Below, in pieces: positions 1 through 11,444 of a DNA stretch of 22,476 nt (position 1 is the stretch's first letter; each line of letters opens with the position of its first letter). The stretch is from NCBI GenBank assembly GCA_014904845.1, contig MU119741.1, positions 1 through 22,476 on the forward strand, given 5' to 3'. A model generated the notes under the pieces. The model searched no databases, was not told where the DNA came from, and was given only the letters and a program-made list of their open reading frames with translations. The translations under genes were made by a program, and so were the position numbers. The DNA comes from Acephala macrosclerotiorum. Its lineage: Eukaryota; Ascomycota; Leotiomycetes; Helotiales; Mollisiaceae.

Positions 1-1843
1 TATTATTTTATATATAAATAATTTTATTAATCGAATATATTTTATTTATTTAAATATTTTATAATAATTTTTTTTTAAAATTTTTATATATTTTTTTTAT
101 AGAAACGATTTATAAATATTTTATTTAATTTTTTTTTTTTAAAAAAATTTATTTAATACATTTTATAAAAAATTAATATAAAATTATTTATTTAAAATTT
201 TTAAAAATTTTTATTCGAAATTAATATTATAATATTTCAATTACATATATTAATATATTTTAAAAAAAAATTTATAAAAACAAATAAATTTTACAATTTT
301 TAATTATTTAAAATATAAAAATATTTATTTATTTTTTTTATATAACTTTTTTGTAAATATAAAAATTTATAATTTTTTTCAATTTTATTAATAAAATTTT
401 TTTTTTTAAATTTATATATTTTTTATTTTTAAAATTCGATCAATTTATTATATTATTTTTCTATATACAAATTTTATAATTTCAATTTTTACTTTTGAAA
501 TTTTTATAATATTATTATTATATTTTAAAAAAACGCTTTATTGAACTTTAAAAATACAAATTTTACATATAAAAAAATAAAACGAAAATAATTATAATAT
601 ATTTATATAAATCGTATAATGCGATTTTAATAATTTATAAAAAATTATTAATAAATTACTATTTAAAAAAAAATAATTACAATTAATAATATTAATAATA
701 AATTTATAAAAAGTAAAAATATAATAAAAAAATTTTAATTAAATAAAAAAAAATTTAAAAATAATATTATTTTAAAAAATTTTAAAAATTTTTTAAAACA
801 ATATAAAAATTGAAATTATTAAATCCGATTTGTTTTTTTATTTTATATTAAAAATTACACTTTTTATAATTTAGTAACTCGTTATATTATTAATAAAATT
901 TTATAAAATTAAAAAATTGAATTAAAATTTATTTAAATTTTTAAAATTAATATTTTAAATTGTAAATTTTATATATAAATAAAATAGAAAATATTAAAAA
1001 TTTCATAAATTTATATATAAATTAAACGATTTTATTTTTCTTTTATAATTAATTATATACAATTTTTATATTTTATATTTAATTTAATTTTTGAATCGTA
1101 CAAAAAATATATTTAATAAAAATTAAAAATATAAAAAGTTTTTATTAATTTAAATTAACGCGTTATAAAAATATAAATAAATACAAAAAAAGTATTTTAA
1201 TATAAAATAATAAAATAAATTATATTTAGTAGTTTCAATTTTTACAATTTTAAATTAAAAAATTTTCTTTGAAATAAATAAAATCAAAAAATCACGTATT
1301 ATACTCTAATAAATTTAATTTAATTTAATTAAAATTTTTAATAATATATTTAAATATTATAATTAAAAAAAAAATTTAAATTCAAATATTTTAATAATTT
1401 ATTAAAAATTTTATTAATAAATTTTATAATAAATATATATATTAAAAATTCAAATAAATATTCTATATAAAACGTTTTATATTTTATAAAATTATTAAAA
1501 TTATTAATATAATTATTATCGAAAAAAAAAAATTTATAATATATTATTTATAAAAATATTTTTTCAATTTATTAATTATAAAAAAATATTAATATATTTA
1601 AAAAATACAAATAATAATTTAATAATTATAAATTTAAATAAAATAAACTTGAAAAAATTGTATTTTATTTTTTATTTTTACAAATTTTTAATAATTAAAA
1701 AATATATTAAAAAACTTTTTTCGATTTTGCAAATAAATTTAAAAAATAATTAATCGTCGTTATTAATAATATAAATATTCAAAGTATTATATTTTAAAAA
1801 AATTATTAATACTAATATTTTACTTTTTTAATCAATTTTATTA

Positions 1844-1882
<39 letters not shown>

Positions 1883-4350
1883 GATAATAATATTATTATT
1901 ATTAATTTTTTCGTATAAAATTTTTTATTTTTTTAAATTTTTTAAATTTTTCAAATTTTTCAATTTATTTTTTTTTTCGTTTCGATTTCTACGTTAATTA
2001 AACTCAAAAAATCTATTATTAATAATAAAAAATATTATAATATATTTGTATTTACATTAAAAAAATATAAAATTATTATTATTTTATTATAATTTAATAT
2101 TATTTTATTTCGATTAATACGCGAATTTTAATTAAATAATATACGTTTAATAATTAATTGTATATACAATATAAACAATATTTAAAAATCAAATATTATT
2201 TTTTTCAATATTTTAAATTTTATTAATTATATTAAAATTTTAAATATTTACTTATTAAATAATTTTATCGAATTTATTATATAATATTTTATAAAAATCT
2301 CGATTTATACTTCGAAAATAATAAAAAATAAATTAAAATTATAAAAATATAATTATTTAAAATTTATAAATTATATATTAAAAAAAAAATTTCAATTTAT
2401 TTAAATTCATTTTAATACTCGTTTTTAATTTATAAATATTTTTATTATTTTTTACTATAAATAAAAAATATTAACAAAAAATTGATTTCAATTTTTACGA
2501 ATTTTTATTGTTTTTATTTTTGTTTTTTCAATCAAATTATTTATTAATCTAAAAATTATAATAATTTTTATTTTGCAAAATTTCTTTATATAAACAAAAA
2601 AAAATTTATTTTATTATATTTTTTTTAAAAAATTAATATATTAAAATTTTATTATCAATAAATTTTTTTTAATAAATTTTTTTTTTATATAATACGTATT
2701 TTCTTTTTATCGTTTAATTCTTATAAATGAATCTCAAATTGTAATTATTATTTTATCGATTTTTCAAAAAAAAAAAATTTCATTTTATTATTTTTTTTTC
2801 AATTTATTAAATTCTATTAAAATAATAAAATTAATTAATTTTTTTAAAAAAAAAAAATAAGTATATTTTAAAATTTAAATTTATTATATATTTAATTTTT
2901 TTTTTTCAAAAAATCTCAAATAATTTATTCGCGATTTAACGATTTTAAAAAAACAATAAATTAATTATTTAAATAAAATTTTTTTTTTAATATTAAAAAT
3001 CGAATTTTAATTAGAGATTTTTTGAAATAAATTTAATTAAATATTATAAAAAAAATCTCAAAAATTGAAATTATATATTTATAAAATAAAAATTTTTATC
3101 GATTGAATTTATATTAATAATTTTAAAAATTTTATTTTTTTTATTTTATTTTTTGTAAATTTAGTATTTATTAATATTAATAAAAGAATTATTAGTAATA
3201 TTATTTACAAAAAACTCAAAAAAGTTTATAATAAATTTTAAATTCTTTTTAATAATATTTAATTTGAAAAAATTAATATAATTTTTAATATAATTCGTTA
3301 TATAAAATTTTTAAATTATTTTATTATTCGATATAAAATTATTAAAATTTATTAAATAATAAATATTTATATATTTATTAATAAAAATAAATTGTAATTT
3401 AAATTAAATTAATTTTTTAATATTTTAAAATAAAAAAAATAATAAATTTTTTTTTAAATACGAAATTAAAAAATTAATAGCGTTTATAAAAAATAATTAA
3501 AAATATTTAATTATTTTTAATAATAAATTTAAATTTGAAATTCGTTAATTTTTTTTTTTTTATTAAATTTTTTAAAAAAAAAAAACAAATTATAAAAAAA
3601 TTTAATATTAATAAAAATATTAAAAAAATTATTAAATTTTTGAAAAAAAAAAACAATAATTTAAAAGATTTCAAATTTCAAATTTTTTGTTTAAAATAAA
3701 TTTTTTTCTTTTTTTAGTTTTTTTTTTTGAAATTTGAAACGAGTTTATTATATAAAAAAACGATTATAATAAAATTATATATTATTTTTTTAAAATTTCT
3801 TATAAATAGCTAATTTCGAAAACAATATTAATTACGTATTTTCTAATACATAAAAAGTTTTTATTTATTATAAATTAATTAATAATTTTTTCTATTTTTA
3901 TTTTAATTAATTAATTTATAAATTATAAATTATTTCGAATAAATTTAATTTATTAATTAAAACGAATTAATTTACAATTAAATTTTTTTTATTTTGTATT
4001 TTATTGTTTTTTTATAATAATTAAAAGTTTTAATTAAAAATAAAAATAAAATTTAATTGTATTTAAATTATATAATTTAATATATTTGTTTTATATATTA
4101 CGAAGTTAAAATTCAAAAATTGATTAAAAAAGTTTTATTAAAATAATTTTAAACTCGAAAACTTAAAAAAACTAAATTTAAAATTATATATATTATATGT
4201 AATTATATATTTATTAATATTATAATATAAAATTTTTTATAATAATAATTGATTTAATATATTTTATATAATTAAAAAAAAAAGTATACGATCGATAAAT
4301 ATTACTATTTTATTACTTAATTATTATTTTTTAAGTTTTTTAATACCAAA
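1..4350. other. A+T block without genes, probable RIP-degraded repeat
   Basis: This stretch is almost entirely A and T, with homopolymer runs and stop codons in every frame. No ORF of useful length exists on either strand. Many of the few remaining C and G bases sit in CG dinucleotides. In ascomycetes such blocks are usually transposon copies destroyed by repeat-induced point mutation. The original element cannot be recognised here, so the RIP origin is inferred from composition and from similar blocks at 18301-18775 and 20625-21235. A centromeric or mitochondrial origin is less likely because it joins directly to a normal-GC region holding nuclear-type spliced genes. Confidence 0.8.
1847..1881. 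repeat. (AAT)n microsatellite
   Basis: About eleven consecutive AAT/TAA units lie here, followed after an interrupting ACG by more AAT and then ATT units to about 1905. This makes a small imperfect palindrome. It is a simple repeat inside the A+T block. Confidence 0.8.
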
Positions 4351-5440
4351 TTTTAGTGTAGTAGTTTTCAAAAGTTCGTATCGAGTGTAGTGTAAGTACG
4401 GGCCCCGGTAGCTTGCCCACTTCTGCGTTAGACCGTACTTAACCGACGAATAGGGGCGCCACCACGCGCCGCCGAAACTTTAAATCTACCAACTCACTTT
4501 TGCCTCATTTCTACACACTACGATTACGATACCATCGTTCACCATGCCAACTCTCCAAATGTTCCTTCCTTTCCCCTGCCTGCATGATGCGCTATATGCA
4601 TAGCATCTTGGCGCTCTGGTATCTGGCAAGCCCTAGCCGCGGATGGTCCACCTCCACACCCGCCTCTATCTCCAGTCAATATATTCTGCTCTTCCGAATT
4701 GTCCGGAGCTCGATTGATCGTTTTTCCAGACGGCCAGGCGGCGTGCCACATGCTCGAAATGCCCACACAGCAATGGATAAGATGTACTCCAGCGTGTACA
4801 TCGCAGCTCCAAGCGAGATTGGGGCCGATAGAGTACCTTTCATCGGGACCTCTTCTTCAAGATCATCCCATCTTTTCTTCAGCTTTACCCCGCTAGCACG
4901 ATCTGTTTCCCCAGAATTTCAGGAATTCCCCCGGCCCAACGGCAGATCTACAAAAGGTGCCGGAAATACCCGGCAAAGATCCAGGGTATTAAGATAAGGC
5001 ACGCCAAACAGACCTCGTCAGCATGCGATGGGCGCTGTACCCGCCCCTGAATTGAATCATATCTCATTGTTCTTCGTTTTTGCACTGCAATATGCGTTTG
5101 AGATTGCGAAGGTTGTCTTCGGACTCACCTCCTCTGCGATCGTCCTTTCATCCATAAATATGCAAAATATAGCGCCCTTGTTCAAGCACTGCAGTGTGGA
5201 CACAGTGGTATCATCGTTCCAGTATGCTGTATTGAGTGTTTTTAATATGTTGCCGATTGCCAATTATCCTTGCTGAATGTACAAGCTGTTTCCGCCCATT
5301 CTCTAGTCGACAAGAGTAGGTTATCGATAAGGATAACCGCCAGTTCCACAGGATCCAGACGCGTGTCCATTGAAAACTCTTTAGGTTTTGACGGGAATTC
5401 TTCCAGTCGGCGAACGGGAAATTGCCTCACCTGTGGAATG
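4351..5440. other. Unassigned normal-GC stretch upstream of the PKS remnant
   Basis: Composition changes abruptly near 4350 from almost pure A+T to about half G+C. Open frames up to 165 codons exist on the plus strand (around 4500-4997), but they lack a convincing ATG-led frame, a recognisable motif or splice structure, and short frames on both strands overlap one another. An ATG at 4543 opens only 19 codons. The stretch may hold the decayed end of another gene plus the promoter of the PKS, but nothing specific can be supported. Confidence 0.5.
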
Positions 5441-5448
5441 TATATAAG
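5441..5448 (+). promoter_or_regulatory. TATA box of the former PKS gene
   Basis: A TATATAAG sequence lies about 95 bp before the presumed PKS start codon at 5543, the usual spacing for a fungal TATA-driven gene with a short 5' leader. The pyrimidine-rich CTTCAATACTTAG just after it could contain the transcription start. The assignment rests on motif and position only. Confidence 0.5.
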
Positions 5449-6193
5449 CCCATGCCTGTAGTCTCGCCCAGCTTCAATACTTAGGCGTGATATTCTCTGG
5501 TCTATTGCAACGAAGGCCAGTCCTAGGGACAGGAAGACTGTCATGGCGCCCTCTACAACTACCTGGAGCCCAACTGGGGAGAGCAATGGGGCTTAAGGGA
5601 CTGTCGACACTCATACTAATGGCTACATTAGTGGTCTCGCAGCTACCAACACCACTGCCCACATGGGTACCGATCCCAATCTTTACACCGCTGGGTACAC
5701 TCGTGGATTCACGAATGATTACATCACTGGCTATGCTCAATCGAAAATGCCACAGCAGATGCCTATCGCAATCGTGGGAATTCTTGTCGCCTACCTGGAA
5801 ACGTCAGTACACCGGACGAATTCTGGGAGCTGTGCTCGCGTGCTCGCCATGGATGGACAGAAATCCTCAAGGAGAGGTTTGAGAATACCACTTTCCACCA
5901 TCCAAATCCAGGCAAAGGAAGATGCTTTAACGCCGTCGGTGGTAACTTTTTGAAAGAAGACTTTGGATTATTTGATGCACCATTCTTCAGTCTCACTGCT
6001 CAGGAAGCAATATCTATGGACCCCCAGCAGCGTATGCTACTGGAATGTACATTCGAAGGTCTCGACAGCGCAGGTATCCCTAAGCATCAAGTAGTGGGAA
6101 AGGATGTCGGTGTCTTCATTGGCGGTTCTTTCTCAGAATATGAGTCTCAACTATTCTCCGATACTGAAGCAATTCCGATGCACCAAGCCACTG

Positions 6194-6242
6194 GTAAGTG
6201 CAACCATACCTTGAACATGAGCTTCCACGCTAACCTCCTTAG
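6194..6242 (+). other. Intron in the KS part of the PKS remnant (49 nt)
   Basis: The donor is GTAAGT, the branch-like sequence GCTAAC lies shortly before the acceptor, and the acceptor is TTAG. Splicing joins the KS stretch ending MHQATG to the stretch reading QSNRISHFFDLKG, but a one-base indel between 6243 and 6256 is also needed to keep frame. Read unspliced, the frame happens to stay open. Confidence 0.7.
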
Positions 6243-6444
6243 GCGCGCCTTTGAAATGCAGTCAAACAGAATTTCTCACTTCTTTGACCTGAAGGGTCTC
6301 AGCCTTACGATGGAGACTGCTTGTTCTTCCAGTTTGGTTGCTCTACACTTGGCGTGTCAAAGTTAGCGGAATGGAGAATCTAAGACAGGGAGGATGCCAT
6401 CTCAACACGCTGCCTCAATTCCGGGTTTCTATGTCTAAGTCACT

Positions 6445-6490
6445 GTAAGTTGCAAGCGCTTGATTGAAACTCCCAAGCTGATAATTAAAG
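6445..6490 (+). other. Intron in the KS part of the PKS remnant (46 nt)
   Basis: The donor GTAAGT and acceptor AAAG join the coding stretches SMSKS and FSDEGRSFSFDG in the correct frame. An alternative acceptor 11 nt later (TTTTCAG) would remove conserved residues, so the earlier one is preferred. Confidence 0.6.
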
Positions 6491-6696
6491 TTTGTTTTCA
6501 GATGAAGGCCGATCATTTTCTTTTGACGGTCGAGGCACAGGATATGGACGTGCTGAGGGTTGCGGTATGGTAATCTTGAAGCCTTTGCAACAAGCCTTGC
6601 AAGACAACGACACCATCAGATCTGTGATTGTTGGCACGGGGATCAATCAAGACGGGAAAACGCCAGGTATCACCATGCCAAATGGTGCTGCACAAA

Positions 6697-6796
6697 GTAT
6701 GCTCTCCAACTCCAAGCTGTCTTGAGAAAGTGCGGGGTCATGGCGGGGGCGGGGCGGGGTCAATGTTATCACGTGATTATACTGACCCTTGTCTAG
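6697..6796 (+). other. Intron in the KS part of the PKS remnant (100 nt), G-rich
   Basis: The donor is GTATGC, the branch-like sequence ACTGACC lies near the end, and the acceptor is TCTAG. Splicing joins PNGAAQ to ELMRSVYRSAGINP exactly in frame. It is about twice as long as the other introns of the gene and holds a dense run of G tracts at 6734-6759. Confidence 0.75.
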
Positions 6797-7211
6797 AAGA
6801 GCTCATGCGATCGGTGTACAGAAGCGCTGGTATCAATCCCAAAGAGACTAGATATGTCGAAGTTCACGGAGCCAGTACAAATGTTAGCAATCCTATTGAA
6901 GCAGCTGCTCTACACAATGTGTTTGGCGAGTAATGTCGCATGCACCCTTGGGCAACGACGCTCTCTATTGCAATGGAGAGTCGCAATATCAGCACCAACA
7001 TCTTTCGAGCTAATTGAAGTGTTCAATGCTGGCAAGTGTTCTCCTGCTAGAGAAACAAAGGCACCAAGGATTGGGTTCATCTTCACCGGCCAAGGTGCTC
7101 AATGGAACGCAATGGGTCGTGAGCTCTATGAGCAATATCCTGTCTTTGCTGCTACTGTTGATGCATGTGACAAGTGTTTGGCTGCTTTCGGAGCACCCTT
7201 CTCTCTTTTTT

Positions 7212-7263
7212 GTAAGTCAGACACCTCCATGTTAAATACTCGAAGCCGATCACGTTGGCACAG
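7212..7263 (+). other. Intron in the AT part of the PKS remnant (52 nt)
   Basis: The donor is GTAAGT and the acceptor is GCACAG. Removing it joins the AT N-terminal stretch ending AFGAPFSLF to ELSKDAESSNIND in frame. This intron still looks functional. Confidence 0.75.
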
Positions 7264-10200
7264 ATGAGTTGAGCAAAGATGCCGAGTCGTCAAACATCAA
7301 CGACGCCAACATTAGTCAGCCGGCATGTACAGCAGTTCAACTGGCTCTGACCGATCTTCTGCGGGCCTGGAGCATATACCCGAGCGCTGCCACGGGACAC
7401 TTAAGTGGTGAGATTGGCGCTGCCTACGCTGCTGGAATCCTCCCTCTCGATGCTTGTATGGCCATCTCATACTACAGAGGTATGGTGGCGCTCGACTTGA
7501 AGACCAAGTTTTCGAATCTCAAGGGATCCATGATGGCCGTGGGAGGTAGCCAGGAAGAGATTGCGCCCCTAATCAAGCAACTCAAAAATCGAGAAGTCAG
7601 AGTTGCTTGTTTCAACAGTCCCACTAGTTTGACCATCTCTGGAGATGAGCCAGCCGTCGACGAACTTCAAGTCCTGCTCGAGCAAAGACAGATGTTCAAC
7701 AGGAAGCTTCAAGTCGATGTAGCTTACCACTCGCACCATATGCGACTTGTCGCAAGCGAGTACTAGGCATGCCTCCACTGGCTTGAGCCGCCGAAGAACA
7801 CAGCAGTGAAATTTCACTCCTCCTTACTTGGACACGCTGTCGACGGAAGCACCCTTCAGCCCTCCTACTGGGTTGCTAACTTGACCCAAGCTGTTCGATT
7901 CTCCGAAGCTCTAACAACTATGCTCGGGCCTGCAAACGGTCACAAGACTGGTGTCAATATGCTTGTTGAACTCGGTCCTCACTCTGCTTTGGCTGGCCCT
8001 GTCAAACAAATCCTGAAATCGTGCGGACCAACGCAATGAAGGTTCCTTATGCATCAGCTCTCATCAGGAAGAAGGATGCGGTCCGAACTGCTGTAGACTT
8101 AGCGGGGGCTCTATTCGGAAAGGGTGTCACCGTCAACATCGGCGCCGTCAATTTCCCCAAGCCCGGCAAGCCACCAGCGTTATTGGTCGACTTGCCACGG
8201 TACCCATGGAACCACTCGAACAAGTATTGGCACGAAGGCCGAATGCAACAGAAGCACAAGACGCGAACAACGCCTCGGAATGATATTCTCGGTGCTGAGG
8301 CCATTTACTCAAATGATCTCGAGCCCACTTGGCGGAATATAGTTCGGACCGACGATTTGCCTTGGCTTCAACATCACAAGACCCAATCACTTACCCTCTT
8401 CCCCATGTCAGGTTTTGTTGCAATGGCGGTTGAAGCAGCATCTCAGAGAGCGGCTTCGAAGGGAGTTCAGTTTGATAAGTATGAACTTCGCAACATTGTC
8501 GTCAGCACACCACTCATGATCACCGACGACGATGTCGAAATGACTACTCAGCTTCGACCTTACCAGGAAGGCAAGTTCGTCTCTTCTAGTTCCGAACCCA
8601 CTCATGGGCTGCAAATAAAGAATGGACCGAACACTACAAAGACCTCGTCGCTGTCAAGACCAATGATTCAAATAAAGTCGATGGAGCTCGCCTTGCCGAT
8701 AAAGCCGGTGCTTGGCTGCGGTTTTCCATCTCGGAGATCAATAGTGCAAGCCTGTCATTCGTAGACAAGACAAAAATGTACAACTCTCTATCCAAGCTGG
8801 GTGTCTCCTACGGCCCAACATTCCAAGGCAAAACAACTGCCAGGCTGCTGAGAATTGTTCCGTCGCAGACATCACAGTTGCAGATACTACATAGGAAATG
8901 CCGCAAGGCTACGAAACCAGCAACGTCATTCATCCAGCGTTTTTAGAATAATTGATTGAGATTACTGGCCTATTCTTGGAGCTGGGCGGACGTCTGTGGA
9001 CACTGTCTACCTTCCCTCTTCCATTGGGCGCTTGACTGTCTCCCGCGGCATTACTGAACTCACAAAAGCACCTGGAAACTCTCTCCGAGCATTCTGCAAG
9101 GGATCTGCTCCATCGATGCACCCGAAACCAATCCAAATCTCAATGTTCGTTGCCTCCGCAGATGACTCCAGAGAAGCCCTCATCATCTTGGATGACTTGA
9201 CCATCTCACCAATCGTGGAGCGAGACATGTCTTCAGCTAATGAAGCCCATAGAGAGCTTTGCTACAAAGTGGAATGGGGGCCAATCCTATACCCGCTCAT
9301 TCATGCGTTGAAGAATGGCGTCTCACATGGCACATCCAATGGAATCTCCACTCCAAGTGAGGCCTCAGAGACATCAAACGACAACCCCAACGGTGTTCTT
9401 ACTCCAGAAACCAACGATACTTCTGTATCTGGTAAAGGCAGTGAGGCTTCTAGCTTCCCTGATGGCCAAATCGTGATCGTACACGGAGATTCCGAAACTC
9501 AGAAGCTGCTAGCAACGAAGATCGCGGATAGTCTCGAAAATTCTACTGGCAGAAGGCCTAATATTGGCACTCTCGCAGGTCAATGCCGACGATAAGCTTC
9601 GTCCCTTCCTTTCTGAGCTTGATAAACCTCTTCTGTCGGCTTTGGCACGTGATCAATTTACATCGCTGCAAAAGGTGATCACCACTACTCAAGGTATCCT
9701 GTGGGTCGTGCGTGGTGCATACGAGAATTCTGACAACCCCGACTCCAACATGGTCACGGGCCTGAGCAAAAGCATCCGCTCCGAAACTCTCCTCAAGTTT
9801 TCAACACTGGACTTGGACTCAAAGTCGCAATTATCAGTTGAGGATACTATGGTAGCAATCCTCGACATATTCAAAGCTGTTTTCGGTCCCAAGGCTGAGA
9901 CAAACCGCGAGTTGGAGTTCACGGAGAGACAAAGTTCCTCACTCCACGAATCGTCAATGATCCTAAGATGAACGAGAGTGTCCACAAGCAGACCCAAGTA
10001 TCAACAACCGAGTCTGCACCTTTCGTTCAAGAGGGTCGGCTGTTGAAGATGACCACCGGAACGCCTAGTGCTTTCGAGACTCTCCACTTTGTCGACGATG
10101 TAGCGGCAGAGGAACCTCTCGCCGAGGATGACGTCGAGATCGAGGTCAAGGCCATCGGTATGAACGCCAAGGATCTCTCAGTTGCCATGGGACAACTTTC

Positions 10201-11028
10201 TCCCTTTGACCTCGGCGTTGAATGCAGCGGCATCGTCAGCAAGACTAGAAGTGCCATCAGCTTTGCTGTCGGTGATCATGTTGCTGCTATCTCGCTGTCT
10301 CAAGGTGTCTACTCTACCCTCGTTCGGACGAAGGCGAGCCTGGTACTTAAGATCAGTGAATATATGACCTTTGAGGCAGCAACGGCAATCCCAGTCGCCT
10401 ACTGCACTGGTCTCTACGGCCTAGTGACCCTCGGACGACTTGCTGCTGATGAGAGCATCTTGGTACATGGCGCCGCTAGCACGGCTAGCCAAGCTGCTAC
10501 CTCGATTGCTCGGTCACTAGGTGCCCAAGCGTTCGCTACAGTGGCCAACCTCGAGGAGAAAGAGATCCTCACCGGCGTCTACGGACTTGCTGATGATAAA
10601 AAATTTTCCATCCGTAATGCTTATTTCGGGTCTGCCGTTCGGCAAGAAACCAACAGGCAAGGTGTCGACATTGTGTTCAACTCCACGATCACAGACTTAG
10701 ACACGATGCGCGAGACATTGGATTGTCTGAGCAGTTTCGGACGATTCATCGAAGTCGGCAAAGGAGATGCCAGCACCCGAGTTGAGACATCGCGAAGCAA
10801 TACGAGCTTCATGTCCGTCGACATTCCGTCCCTGGCTGTCGAACGACCAAAGATCATGCAAAAACTTCTTTCAGATGTAGCTGAGCTCCTGAAAGACAGT
10901 ATCGTGAAGGCAGCGAGCCCCGTCACCATCTTCCCTATCTCGGATGTCGAGACTGCATTCAAGGTTCCACAGAGCGGTAACTCAATGGTAAGCTTGTCGT
11001 CTCACCACAACCCAAGGATGAGGTTAAG

Positions 11029-11077
11029 GTACGTGTCCTCCCTGACTCCTTCCCCTGCCATTGCTAACATCCTACAG
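11029..11077 (+). other. Intron between ER and KR of the PKS remnant (49 nt)
   Basis: The donor is GTACGT, the branch site is TGCTAACAT at about 11062-11070, and the acceptor is CTACAG. The long ER reading frame runs straight through it only because a one-base deletion near 10987 has moved the frame. The family-like frame resumes at ATPSRKQ after the intron. Confidence 0.75.
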
Positions 11078-11398
11078 GCAACTCCTTCAAGGAAGCAGAT
11101 CCAACTGCTACATCCCGATGCATCATACATCTTGATTAGAGGTACTAGTGGTCTCAGACGAAGCATGTCAAGATGGATGGTCAGCAAAGGCACCAAAAAC
11201 ATCGTCCTTGTTTCGAGAAGCGGGTCCGCAACCAGTAAAGTCAAGGAGATGATTGACGAGCTTGCTCTTCTCGACGCCAACGTTGTCGTTCGACGGTGTG
11301 ACGTTGCAGACAGTGTGTCAGTCGACAATCTTATCGCCAACGAGCTTGTTGGGTTGCCTCCTGTCAAAGGTCTAGTGCACAGCTCCATGGTGCTTCGC

Positions 11399-11444
11399 GT
11401 AAGTCCTCAACATCCTGTACTTAAGATTGTACTGACATGAATAG
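11399..11444 (+). other. Intron in the KR part of the PKS remnant (46 nt)
   Basis: The donor is GTAAGT, a CTGAC branch sequence lies at about 11432-11436, and the acceptor is ATAG. It separates the stretch ending SSMVLR from KMTFDEYNSV. Family members usually have about five more residues at this junction, so a small deletion next to the acceptor is possible. Confidence 0.6.

Noticed and set aside
4500..4997. 165-codon plus-strand open frame
   Set aside because: It starts at a TTG, has a low-complexity Ser/Arg/Pro composition, and shows no recognisable domain; overlapping frames are open on both strands.
5242..5740. Minus-strand frames of 114 and 88 codons at the start of the PKS
   Set aside because: They are antisense shadows of the PKS 5' end and promoter; the plus-strand frame carries family motifs.
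9240..9960. C-methyltransferase domain between DH and ER
   Set aside because: The segment is too short and lacks a SAM-binding glycine motif. It reads as linker plus structural pseudoKR.
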